Shown: one piece after another, positions 1 to 7,118 of the stretch
Layout of the letters: each line of letters opens with the position of its first letter
Numbering within the stretch: the first letter of the stretch is position 1
Assembly: GCA_902363555.1 (NCBI GenBank)
Contig: CABJAM010000010.1
Location: 124,001 to 188,000, forward strand
Reading direction: 5' to 3'
Length of the DNA: 64,000 bases
Origin: Lachnospiraceae bacterium
GTDB lineage: Bacteria; Bacillota; Clostridia; Lachnospirales; Lachnospiraceae
Program-made: the position numbers and the translations under genes
The notes under the pieces: generated by a model
Databases searched by the model: none
What the model was told of the DNA's origin: nothing
Seen by the model: only the letters and a program-made list of their open reading frames with translations

Positions 1-1
1 T

Positions 2-301
2 ATTATTTCACGGGATCAGTTGAATGAGGGTAAAAATCTGGAAAAATTCAGGAAGCTTCTTATAGAATTTGGAATTAAAAATCCCCGAATAAAGCTGGTG
101 CCGGATAGAGAGTGTGTAGAGACTATGGTTGAGGCTGGCATGGGATATACCATTGGAACGACCATAGAGCGGTTTCCATTTTATCCAAACATGTGTGCGG
201 TACATACAGGCTTTAATCAGAAAATTGTTTTACTGCAAAACAAAGACGAGAAACGAAAAGATATTAGACAGTTATTTGAACGAAGCATTCAAGCATTTTA
301 A
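2..301 (+). CDS. LysR-type transcriptional regulator, C-terminal part (5' end outside window)
   Basis: The reading frame is open from the first bases of the window and ends in TAA at 299-301, so only about the last 99 residues are present. The visible part resembles the end of a LysR substrate-binding domain: a stretch with VEAGMGYTIG (the usual 'V.aG.Gi..lp' effector-pocket segment), then a strand and a terminal helix ending ERSIQAF. The DNA-binding domain would lie upstream, outside the window. A TTG at 20 opens a shorter frame but has no ribosome site, so it is not a real start. A strong terminator follows, and a palindrome before the next gene has the position of a LysR-type site, so this protein probably controls the GntP/NTF2 operon. 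Family assignment rests on a short segment. Confidence 0.6.
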   Translation: MISRDQLNEGKNLEKFRKLLIEFGIKNPRIKLVPDRECVETMVEAGMGYTIGTTIERFPFYPNMCAVHTGFNQKIVLLQNKDEKRKDIRQLFERSIQAF

Positions 302-318
302 TAATATAATACGATTTC

Positions 319-373
319 AAAAACCGATTGGGAACATCTTATTTCGATAAGGGATGGTTCCAATCGGTTTTTT
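319..373 (+). terminator. Rho-independent terminator after the LysR-type gene
   Basis: AAAAACCGATTGG is complementary to CCAATCGGTTTTT. The stem continues with GAAC/GTTC across one bulged G, and the right arm runs into six T residues. The hairpin begins about 18 bases after the regulator's stop codon and separates it from the following operon. Confidence 0.85.
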
Positions 374-391
374 GTCAAGTTTTTACTTGAC
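374..391. promoter_or_regulatory. Perfect palindrome, candidate LysR-type operator
   Basis: GTCAAGT-TTTT-ACTTGAC is a perfect 7-bp inverted repeat with a 4-base centre, and it contains the T-N11-A pattern of LysR-type sites. Its centre is about 65 bases before the start point expected from the TATACT box at 436-441, the usual place for a LysR-type recognition site. The LysR-type gene immediately upstream is the obvious candidate ligand. That link is inference. Confidence 0.55.
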
Positions 392-411
392 AGGGTGTAA
401 AAAAGAGTTGC

Positions 412-441
412 TTGTTAAAGCTTAATTTTGCCTGCTATACT
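412..441 (+). promoter_or_regulatory. Sigma-A-like promoter of the GntP/NTF2 operon
   Basis: TTGTTA at 412-417 and TATACT at 436-441 are 18 bases apart. The expected start near 448 is about 43 bases before the GntP start codon. No second promoter or terminator is visible before 5023, so this one probably drives the whole operon. Confidence 0.5.
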
Positions 442-490
442 ATGTTATAGGAATGTACATCCCATATACAAAAAGAGGAGGAAAGTATTT

Positions 491-1828
491 ATGACAAGTG
501 TAGCAATTTCTGGTATTGCCATTATTGTTGGTATTGTGGTGTTTATTATTTTGGCATATAAGGGGTTATCGCCAATTCTGGCAGCGTTGGCTGCAGCACT
601 GATTGTAGGGTGCACCTGCGAAGGCGGTCCACTTGCAGCCATCTTCGACACGCTGATGAAACAGGCAACAACTTTTTTAAGTTCAGTACTTCTATTAATT
701 ATAGTTGGAGGCTTCCTTTCAGCAGTGTTGGAAATGACAGGAGTAACCGATTCTCTGGCCAATGGTGTAATTAAATTATTGGGAGAAAAATCCATCCCCA
801 TTGTTATCTTTGTAATGACAGGACTTCTTTGTTTCTTAGGTGTAGGCTCTTATCAGTTTATTGTGGCTCCATTAGCTCTTGGATTGCTGAAAAAATCCAA
901 TCTTCCAAGAAATATAGGCCTGATCGCCATGATGGTGGCATACAATGCGGTAACCTACTGTCTGCCGGGAACAGCAGTCACTCCGAACCTTATGCCCACA
1001 ACAATACTTGGAACAACGATTTATGCAGGCGCAGGATTTGGTATTTTGGCCTTTGGTATGGCAGCAATTTTAGGCCTTGCTTATGTATATTATCTGGTGG
1101 CATCTGCAAAGAAAAATCAGCTCGTGTTCGAATTACAATCTGCGCAAGCTGGAATGGGTGGTTTTGGAGGAGCGCAGGGGCAGCAGCAGGAAAAAAATGT
1201 TCCACCCTTCTGGAATGCCATTGTTACTATGTTGCTGCTCTTTGGATTATGCTTCATTCTGTCAAACGTAAAGTCATTGGATGCAACGCAGGCCGTAGTT
1301 CTGGCACAGTTGATTGCAGCAGTATGGGCTTTGATTTCAAACTTTAAGAGAACCATTCCCGGAAACAGACTGAGAGCTATTTCACAAGGTACAATAGCGG
1401 TAATTCCAGTGGCTGTAATGCTTGGTATTATCTCAGGATTTGGCGCTGTCGTACAGAGCACTACTGCTTTTCAGGCACTGTTAGGTACAATTCTCAACAT
1501 GAATATGAATCCATATCTTTTAACCTTCCTTGGCGTAGCTATTTTATCAGGATGCATGGCAAATGGAACCGGTGCAATTGTTATGGTTTTGAATGTATTG
1601 GCTCCGACACTGACTGCAAGCGGTGCAGATTTGGGCGTCGTTCACAGAATAGCAACAGTAACAGCATCTACGCTGGATTCATTGCCGCATTGCACGAATG
1701 TCTGCGTATCCCTGCAGGTATTTGGAGTGACACATAAACAGGAATACAAGAAGGTATTTATTTCAACGGTAATTATTCCACTAATATATGCCGCATTAAC
1801 TACAATCGTTTGTATGATTTTTGCTTAA
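491..1828 (+). CDS. GntP-family permease (gluconate/organic-acid transporter type)
   Basis: A 445-residue, strongly hydrophobic protein with about 12 predicted membrane segments. Members of the GntP family (TC 2.A.8) are cytoplasmic-membrane symporters for gluconate and other hydroxy- or keto-acids. The pattern is family-like: an N-terminal block of Ile/Val-rich helices, a glycine-rich segment LCFLGVGSYQFIVAPLA, the middle loop with PGTAVTPNLMPTT, and a final conserved block with SGCMANGTGAI and ASTLDSLPHC. A soluble Gly/Gln-rich loop (GGFGGAQGQQQ) sits between the halves. ATG 491 is chosen because GAGGAGGAAAG lies 8-14 bases upstream; the frame is open further upstream without such a site. 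It is the first gene of the operon with the NTF2-like proteins, so it probably imports, or exports a product of, their acidic substrate. Confidence 0.8.
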   Translation: MTSVAISGIAIIVGIVVFIILAYKGLSPILAALAAALIVGCTCEGGPLAAIFDTLMKQATTFLSSVLLLIIVGGFLSAVLEMTGVTDSLANGVIKLLGEKSIPIVIFVMTGLLCFLGVGSYQFIVAPLALGLLKKSNLPRNIGLIAMMVAYNAVTYCLPGTAVTPNLMPTTILGTTIYAGAGFGILAFGMAAILGLAYVYYLVASAKKNQLVFELQSAQAGMGGFGGAQGQQQEKNVPPFWNAIVTMLLLFGLCFILSNVKSLDATQAVVLAQLIAAVWALISNFKRTIPGNRLRAISQGTIAVIPVAVMLGIISGFGAVVQSTTAFQALLGTILNMNMNPYLLTFLGVAILSGCMANGTGAIVMVLNVLAPTLTASGADLGVVHRIATVTASTLDSLPHCTNVCVSLQVFGVTHKQEYKKVFISTVIIPLIYAALTTIVCMIFA

Positions 1829-1897
1829 ATATAAAAAAATTCCGAGACAGTCAAAACGATGGAATGGCTGTTTTTGATAAATGAAAGGATTATGCAT

Positions 1898-2707
1898 ATG
1901 GAAAAAAAAGAATTTAATTCTGAAAACATAGTCAATGTTATTGAAGACTGGACACTGCAAAAGGTGTCAGAAAGTGTAAAGCAACAGGAAACGTTACTGG
2001 AAGATAAACTGATGCCGGAATTAAAAAAAGAGATGGCTGTACAGGAAATGCAGGAGCGCGAGCTTGTTCGAATGCAGGGGGAGCATGATATTCGAAATCT
2101 GGCTGCAAAATTTGTCCTGTCTATTAAAGGCGGATTGTTTGAGGAAGCATATCAATGCTTTGCATTGGAGTCTGAGGATGTCTACGCAAATGTGGAAAAA
2201 TACGGAATCTATGAGGGAAAGGAAAAACTTCACGAGTATTTTGTAGATTATTATAAAAGAATTGGTGGCAGAGAGGGATGCTTTATTATGCATGAACTAA
2301 CCAATCCAATTGTAGAATTGGCTAAAGACGGTAATACAGCAAAAGCCATGTTTACTGTGGAAGGAATTTTTGCTGTCGATACTGACAACTGGATGGCAGA
2401 ACATGAGGAGGCACGTTCCATGTGGCAGTTTGGACCCTGGTATATGGAATTCAAAAAAGAAAAGGGTGAATGGAAAATCTGGCATCTTGTGATGTTTGAT
2501 GAGGTAGAGACGACTTATGAGGTAAGCTGGAGTGAACTGGCTTCTCACAATGAGATATTGGATAGAAGCGCACCAAAACCCAGCAGACCGGTTAAAGAAA
2601 AACATTATTTCCATACGGGTCGTGTGCCATATCTACATCAGGAGCCGCCGGTTCCCTATAGAACATATAAGGGGCAGAGTATGTCCTGCGCAGCAGAAAA
2701 TTATTAG
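1898..2707 (+). CDS. NTF2/SnoaL-like protein, paralogue 1
   Basis: A 269-residue protein, large for the NTF2-like fold. Residues 1-60 are charged and helical, probably a coiled coil; residues 60-210 form an alpha+beta NTF2/SnoaL-like core; a 60-residue tail ends near PPVPYRTY. Core marks are GIYEG, NPIVEL and GEWKIWHL. His132 (in IMHELTNP) and His196 (WKIWH) sit at positions also occupied by His in paralogue 3. The first His lies where I align the active-site His of the bile-acid dehydratase BaiE, from memory. The family includes dehydratases, isomerases and non-catalytic subunits, so the reaction cannot be named. ATG 1898 is preferred over 1859 and 1892 because AAAGGA lies 8 bases upstream of it. 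It follows the GntP gene by 69 bases with no terminator. Confidence 0.75.
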   Translation: MEKKEFNSENIVNVIEDWTLQKVSESVKQQETLLEDKLMPELKKEMAVQEMQERELVRMQGEHDIRNLAAKFVLSIKGGLFEEAYQCFALESEDVYANVEKYGIYEGKEKLHEYFVDYYKRIGGREGCFIMHELTNPIVELAKDGNTAKAMFTVEGIFAVDTDNWMAEHEEARSMWQFGPWYMEFKKEKGEWKIWHLVMFDEVETTYEVSWSELASHNEILDRSAPKPSRPVKEKHYFHTGRVPYLHQEPPVPYRTYKGQSMSCAAENY

Positions 2708-2718
2708 GAGGTGCTTCT

Positions 2719-3432
2719 ATGTTAGATAAAGTACAGGAAATTAAAAATACAAATGAACAGATTATAGAAAAGACGGAGCAGTTGCGTGAGGAAAATAAAC
2801 AACGTTCCGTATATATAAAAAAATGGAAAGATCGTGTAGAAATAGAGAATATGATGGGCCGGTTTGCCATACTCTATTCCGCAGGCCAATATGACCGCTT
2901 GATGGACTATTTTGCCGATACAGACCAGATTTATCTCCAGCGCAGCGATATAGGAATCTATGAAGGAAGATCTGCAATACGTGGTTTCTTTCAGAACCTG
3001 CAGGCACATGCAGTGGCAGGATCTTTCCGCATGATGAACCTGACATCACCAGTCATTCAGGTAGCGGATGAAGGCCAAACTGCACAGGGAATGTGGTACA
3101 ACAACGGGCTTGAAGCTATTAAGGATATCGATCATCCGGATGCTCCGGCGGCGGATATGTGGATCAATGATAAGGTTGCAGTGGAATTTTTAGAGACCAG
3201 TGAGGGATGGAAAATCCTGCGGATGACCATTTGCGAAGAAATGCGCGGATTATATCACAAATCCTGGGGTGAGTATTGTGAAATTCCAGAGTATCCTAAA
3301 TTTGATACTTTTCCGACACCTGCCCGTAAGGCCACAAAACATCTTCCTTTCCGCATTGACCGCAAGTCTCAGAAGAATCTTACCACACCTGAACCTTATG
3401 TAAGCTATGAGACATTAGCAGAGCACTTCTAA
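2719..3432 (+). CDS. NTF2/SnoaL-like protein, paralogue 2 (lacks two histidines)
   Basis: A 237-residue protein with the same plan as its neighbours: an N-terminal heptad-like helix (residues 1-45, rich in Glu, Lys and Gln), an NTF2/SnoaL-like core, and a tail ending PEPYVSYETL. Shared core marks are GIYEGRSAIRGFF, SPVIQVADEGQTA and GWKILRM. Aligned to paralogues 1 and 3, the first His is Met106 and the second is Arg168, so this copy may be structural or have a different reaction. AGGAGG at 2706-2711 overlaps the previous gene's stop region, giving tight coupling. The unknown function may involve a mixed complex of the three paralogues. That is inference. Confidence 0.75.
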   Translation: MLDKVQEIKNTNEQIIEKTEQLREENKQRSVYIKKWKDRVEIENMMGRFAILYSAGQYDRLMDYFADTDQIYLQRSDIGIYEGRSAIRGFFQNLQAHAVAGSFRMMNLTSPVIQVADEGQTAQGMWYNNGLEAIKDIDHPDAPAADMWINDKVAVEFLETSEGWKILRMTICEEMRGLYHKSWGEYCEIPEYPKFDTFPTPARKATKHLPFRIDRKSQKNLTTPEPYVSYETLAEHF

Positions 3433-3446
3433 AGGAGGAAACGGAT

Positions 3447-4145
3447 ATGAACAAAGAGTTGGAAAGGATTCTTGAAGAAGCAAAGAAGGTCCTGGCATTG
3501 ACAGAAGAAAAATTAGATGAGAGCAGGTTACAGCTCCACAATATGGAAAGAGAAGACAGTTATTTTGAAATATGTAACTTAATGAACCGTTATGCGTCCT
3601 ATCATTATTATGCAGAGCATGAAACAACATATGATTTCTTTGCGCTGGATGACAAACGTACGACTGCAGAGCTTGGCAGTACTGGTGTATACATGGGAAG
3701 AACAAAGCTTTACCAGATGTTTCAGGTGTACCATGAGTTTAACAATCAACCGGGAACCGCCCATCTTCATCCGTTGAATACTCCATATGTTCATGTTGCA
3801 GGAGATGGAGAAACTGCCAAAGGATACTGGCTCACGAATGGGTTGGAGGTATTACCTTCTCCTCCAGGACAGCCACAGCTTTCTATGTGGTTTTTAGATG
3901 GCTATCATATGGCATTCACAAAGACAAAAGATGGATGGAAATGGCTTCATTTTCATATGCTTGATGATATTAAAGCAGTATTTCCTGTATCCTGGAGTGT
4001 TATGGGTAAAGAAAAAAATCCGGGCCCAAGTGGATTGATTCCACCAAGCTATAAGACAGATTCTTATGAACCATACTGGCGTGGACGAAAACCTTCATTG
4101 GAAATTGAAAAGCTGCCGGAGGCCTATGAAACCATTGAAGAATAA
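3447..4145 (+). CDS. NTF2/SnoaL-like protein, paralogue 3
   Basis: A 232-residue protein, third in the tandem set. Residues 1-40 are a charged coiled-coil-like helix (KELERILEEAKKVLALTEEK). The core follows with GVYMGRTKLYQMF, TPYVHVAGDGETAKGYW and GWKWLHFH, and the tail ends LPEAYETIEE, matching the PYxxYET tails of the others. It keeps His108 (HLHPLNTP) and His168 (WKWLH) in the positions of His132 and His196 of paralogue 1. A Tyr-rich segment near residue 50 (NRYASYHYY) falls where related dehydratases carry an active-site Tyr. AAAGGAGG at 3431-3438 precedes the ATG. Enzyme activity is plausible but the substrate is unknown. Confidence 0.75.
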   Translation: MNKELERILEEAKKVLALTEEKLDESRLQLHNMEREDSYFEICNLMNRYASYHYYAEHETTYDFFALDDKRTTAELGSTGVYMGRTKLYQMFQVYHEFNNQPGTAHLHPLNTPYVHVAGDGETAKGYWLTNGLEVLPSPPGQPQLSMWFLDGYHMAFTKTKDGWKWLHFHMLDDIKAVFPVSWSVMGKEKNPGPSGLIPPSYKTDSYEPYWRGRKPSLEIEKLPEAYETIEE

Positions 4146-4162
4146 AGAGAGGATGGGGTAGA

Positions 4163-5023
4163 ATGCCGACAATATTTATAACGGGAGTGTCTTCTGGAAT
4201 TGGAATGGGCACGGCAAAAGTGTTTGCGGATCATGGATGGAATGTGGCCGGAACCGTATTGGATCTGAATGAGGAGACAGAGGTAAAGAATTATAAAAAT
4301 ATAAAGCTCTATGAACTGAATGTATTGAATGAGCATGATATTCCCAAGGTAGTTCATCAGGTGATTACGGATTTTGGTACACCAGATGTCGTGATGAACA
4401 ATGCAGGAATGGGCCTTCTGGGGCCCATTGAGCTTGGAACATATGAACAGATACTGAAGATACTGAAGGTAAATGTCCTGGGCTACATCATGGTGATCAA
4501 AGCATTTTTGCCGCATTTGCGTGCAAAAGGTAAGGGCACCATTATTAATATGGGAGCTGCAAATGGAAAGGTTATTCACCCGGGTCTGGATTATTACTGT
4601 CTGAGTAAAGCAGCGATTGCCAGTATGTCAGAAGCACTTCTAATGGAACTACTGCCCTTTGGAATCGATGTAAAACTGATTGAGCCCACGGGGGTGAAAT
4701 CGAACTTGGGTACTGTGGGAACCGAAATACTAAAGAATGACCTTCCAGACTATGGATATTTCTTTGAAACGCAGTTGCCGTGTACTATGCAAATTGTAGG
4801 AGGTGAGGTGCCGGGGCATCCGGGAAGTCATTATGACCCATTGGAGCCAGAGGAAATGGGAGCGATTATTTATCAGGCAGCGACTGAAAATACCAATCAA
4901 TTCCGATACAATAGCGGAACGCATGCTCAGATGCTATTTGATGGCAAACAGAGTATGACGGAGCAGGAATATATCGAGTTCTACAGAGAATATTTCAAAG
5001 CTGTACCTGGAGCAGCAAAATAG
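4163..5023 (+). CDS. Short-chain dehydrogenase/reductase (SDR)
   Basis: A 286-residue Rossmann-fold protein. The nucleotide-binding motif TGVSSGIG is at residues 7-14, the structural NNAG at 79-82, and the catalytic YxxxK is Tyr145-Lys149 (YCLSK). The family would predict NAD(P)-dependent oxidation of an alcohol or reduction of a ketone. The catalytic Ser normally about 13 residues before the Tyr is Ala132 here (NMGAANG), which may weaken or change activity. GAGAGGATGGGG before the ATG supplies the ribosome site, 17 bases after the last NTF2-like gene. A redox step on the same molecule handled by the NTF2-like proteins is the natural reading, as in pathways that pair SDRs with NTF2-fold dehydratases. 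Confidence 0.85.
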   Translation: MPTIFITGVSSGIGMGTAKVFADHGWNVAGTVLDLNEETEVKNYKNIKLYELNVLNEHDIPKVVHQVITDFGTPDVVMNNAGMGLLGPIELGTYEQILKILKVNVLGYIMVIKAFLPHLRAKGKGTIINMGAANGKVIHPGLDYYCLSKAAIASMSEALLMELLPFGIDVKLIEPTGVKSNLGTVGTEILKNDLPDYGYFFETQLPCTMQIVGGEVPGHPGSHYDPLEPEEMGAIIYQAATENTNQFRYNSGTHAQMLFDGKQSMTEQEYIEFYREYFKAVPGAAK

Positions 5024-5024
5024 A

Positions 5025-5147
5025 CGTTCAATTCTATTCTTGAATTCAAGTACCGGCTTCTCAATAATAACTGCCGAAATCATTGATATAGACGCTATGA
5101 TAGAAAATTTGAAAAAACAGCCATGGTTTACGCCTATGCGTTTATAA
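5025..5147 (+). pseudogene. Possible C-terminal gene remnant of unknown type
   Basis: Directly after the SDR stop codon the frame is open without a start and ends in TAA at 5145-5147. The last 33 codons read like the end of a real protein (STGFSIITAEIIDIDAM, then NLKKQPWFTPMRL). I do not recognise the family. It may be the surviving tail of a deleted gene, but the stretch is short enough that chance cannot be excluded. Confidence 0.25.
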
Positions 5148-5165
5148 TATAATCGTCAAATAGAC

Positions 5166-5216
5166 AAAGCGCAGGCTTAGAGGATTGTTCAATCCTGGCC
5201 TGCGCTTTATTTTTCT
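5166..5216. terminator. Strong hairpin terminator after the SDR operon
   Basis: AAAGCGCAGGC at 5166-5176 pairs with GCCTGCGCTTT at 5198-5208. A second stem, AGGATT-gttc-AATCCT, lies inside the loop, and ATTTTTCTTT follows the hairpin. It ends the GntP-NTF2-SDR operon. Confidence 0.85.
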
Positions 5217-5233
5217 TTGTATGATCACAATTA

Positions 5234-5269
5234 TTACTTTCCTGGAGCTTCAATAACGATCCCATGGGC
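5234..5269 (-). pseudogene. spoVAD C-terminal remnant (about 11 codons)
   Basis: On the minus strand this stretch reads AHGIVIEAPGK followed by TAA. The intact spoVAD in this window ends AHAIVLEAPGK-TAA, so 9 of 11 residues and the stop match. Upstream of it (higher coordinates) the similarity ends at once. No other part of spoVAD is visible here. It looks like the tail of a deleted or rearranged spoVAD copy. The short length limits certainty. Confidence 0.5.
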
Positions 5270-5276
5270 TTGATAA

Positions 5277-5402
5277 AGGATATCAGCTATTGACCAGAAA
5301 ATTGAAAAAAATAATGAAATATGGAAAGAAATTACTTATCATATTTTTTATTTGCCATTAAGTGATGAATTTTTATATTTTGATAACAAAGTATTCGAAT
5401 GA
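5277..5402 (+). pseudogene. Possible gene remnant without start codon
   Basis: A frame of about 41 codons is open from 5277 to TGA at 5400-5402, with protein-like composition (EIWKEITYHIFYLPLSDEF) but no start codon. The same frame continues after the TGA for 13 codons to TAG, as if one stop interrupts the end of an old gene. I do not recognise the family. The rest of 5024-5559 holds only the two hairpins and the spoVAD tail. Confidence 0.2.
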
Positions 5403-5484
5403 TCATTAGACTTTTTGAAAGCTCGTTCTGAAGGAAAAGTATAGAGTTGGTTGAGTAAAAGAACTATTAATAAGATAAATGGAA

Positions 5485-5517
5485 ATGTCCGACGGCACAT
5501 TTGTTGCCCTCGGACAT
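5485..5517 (-). terminator. Hairpin downstream of the module A response regulator
   Basis: ATGTCCGA at 5485-5492 pairs with TCGGACAT at 5510-5517, with an inner GGCA/TGCC extension. Read on the minus strand, the right arm is followed by the T-rich stretch TTCCATTTATCTT. It lies 43 bases after the response regulator's stop and probably ends the kinase-regulator operon. Confidence 0.6.
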
Positions 5518-5559
5518 ATGTCGTAGTTATTATTTATAAATATTGGGAATCAATATAAA

Positions 5560-7116
5560 TTACTTATTCCTGAACTGATAAGGCGTCATGTTTTCTAACC
5601 GTTTAAATTGTTTAGAGAAGTAGGATATAGTTTGAAATCCTGTTCGCGTAGCAACTTCACTAATGGGCAAATCCGTTGAAATCAACAGCTTTTTTGCGGC
5701 CTGAATGCGTTCCCTTGTAATGTATTCAGATAAAGAAATTCCCATTTTCCTATGGAACATCGTAGAAAGATAGTCGGGATGAAGATGAACAAAATTGGCT
5801 AATTCTGTCCGAGTTAAGTCATTGTTGATATTATCCTGGATGTATCGTGTTAATGTAGTGATGACGACGGATACAGGGTCTTTGCTGGAAATCAGTTCAA
5901 CTGTTTTCTCTGTGACCGTATGGGTCCATATGCAAAAATCGGTTATTGAGTTAAATGCATTTCCGGTATCGGCAGCCTCTTTACTTAAAAATGGCTGGTG
6001 GGTTGGCAGATTATGTATATCCAAAACATAATATATTGCTTTTAAAAGTTGATGGTAGATTAAGTAAAGCAAATGGCTGTCAATAAATTGTCCGGGTTCT
6101 GTTGGTGATAAGTATATTTGAATATCATCCTGTACTATGTCCAGGTTATGGGCTAATAATGCATTTTGCCATCGTTCTATAGAAATGTTGGGCAGAGTAC
6201 GGGCACTATAATCTTTACCATGTAAAAACAGTGTACTTTGCAGGGCGTACCTCTTGGAGGCATCCTGTTTGAGCTCACGATAGGTATTAAACACCTGGTC
6301 AATAGAACAAGGAGGGGCGATATAGCCAAAAAATTCTGCAGGAAGGATATTGTGTAAGGTGTCAATTAAGCTCTGGCATGACTTTTCAAATTCATTAAGT
6401 TCAGGATAGGAATATGATGGAATAATGGATATAAACGTTTGGTCAAAGGCAATTAGGACATTATTTATCAATGATTCTTCCATAATGTTTTGTATAGCAA
6501 ATTTCCACAGATTATTGTTCCAACCATCAATTTCTTTGTCGGGAACGGACTGTAGCAAAAGAAGATAATATTTATTTTCTAAAAGTGAAATATCCAGATG
6601 TCTTTGGTTAAGTATATGGCACAGGAATTCTTTGTCGGAGGGAATGGTGCCCTGTAGCAATTCATTCCAAAAACCAGCAATCAGATTGCCGTAATCATCA
6701 TCCCAGTAGCCAGCCAGTTTTTCTTTATGCTTTTTTGCCTGTGTCTCATTAACCCTGATTACCGCTCTGGCCAGTATTTGAGCAAGTTTGTTGTATTCGC
6801 ATGGCTTTAAAACGTAATCGAACACCTGAAGTCGGATAGCACTGGATGCGTATTCAAAATGGGAGAAGCATGTCAGGAAAATACTGACAGGTTCATAGCC
6901 CTGGGCTTGTACCCATTCAATTAACTCGATTCCTGTGCCCCGGGGCATTTCAATATCGCATAATAAGATATCCACCGGATGGGCACAAAAAATATCCTGA
7001 GCCTGACGCATATTATAGGCTTTATACACATTTGAAATACCCAGCTCATTCCAATTTAGTGAAGCTGCAATACCGTTGACACTAAGCGCTTCATCATCAA
7101 CAATTAAAATATTCAT
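5560..7116 (-). CDS. YesN-type response regulator with AraC output domain (module A)
   Basis: A 518-residue response regulator. The receiver domain (1-120) has the acidic pair in LIVDDE, phospho-acceptor Asp54 (LLCDIEMP) and the conserved Lys in LKP near 103. A long middle region of about 290 residues follows, then two AraC-type helix-turn-helix motifs at about 420-518 (LTRTELANFVHLHPDYLS and LPISEVATRTGFQTISYFS), ending in MTPYQFRNK. GGAGG at 7123-7128 lies inside the end of the kinase gene; the two genes are separated by 2 bases, so they are translationally coupled. It probably activates the divergent receptor-permease operon at 9064. Its own binding site was not recognised. Confidence 0.9.
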   Translation of the reverse strand: MNILIVDDEALSVNGIAASLNWNELGISNVYKAYNMRQAQDIFCAHPVDILLCDIEMPRGTGIELIEWVQAQGYEPVSIFLTCFSHFEYASSAIRLQVFDYVLKPCEYNKLAQILARAVIRVNETQAKKHKEKLAGYWDDDYGNLIAGFWNELLQGTIPSDKEFLCHILNQRHLDISLLENKYYLLLLQSVPDKEIDGWNNNLWKFAIQNIMEESLINNVLIAFDQTFISIIPSYSYPELNEFEKSCQSLIDTLHNILPAEFFGYIAPPCSIDQVFNTYRELKQDASKRYALQSTLFLHGKDYSARTLPNISIERWQNALLAHNLDIVQDDIQIYLSPTEPGQFIDSHLLYLIYHQLLKAIYYVLDIHNLPTHQPFLSKEAADTGNAFNSITDFCIWTHTVTEKTVELISSKDPVSVVITTLTRYIQDNINNDLTRTELANFVHLHPDYLSTMFHRKMGISLSEYITRERIQAAKKLLISTDLPISEVATRTGFQTISYFSKQFKRLENMTPYQFRNK

Positions 7117-7118
7117 AG

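Noticed and set aside
829..1347. Open frame of 172 codons inside the GntP gene
   Set aside because: It lies in another frame of a clear membrane-protein gene, has no ribosome site and has Cys/Trp-rich composition typical of shadow frames.
4124..4579. Minus-strand frame of 151 codons over the SDR gene
   Set aside because: It is opposite a gene with complete SDR motifs and has no family features or ribosome site.
5297..5402. Thought of as a toxin-antitoxin or small protein gene
   Set aside because: There is no ribosome site or suitable start, and an in-frame stop interrupts it, so it is treated only as a possible remnant.
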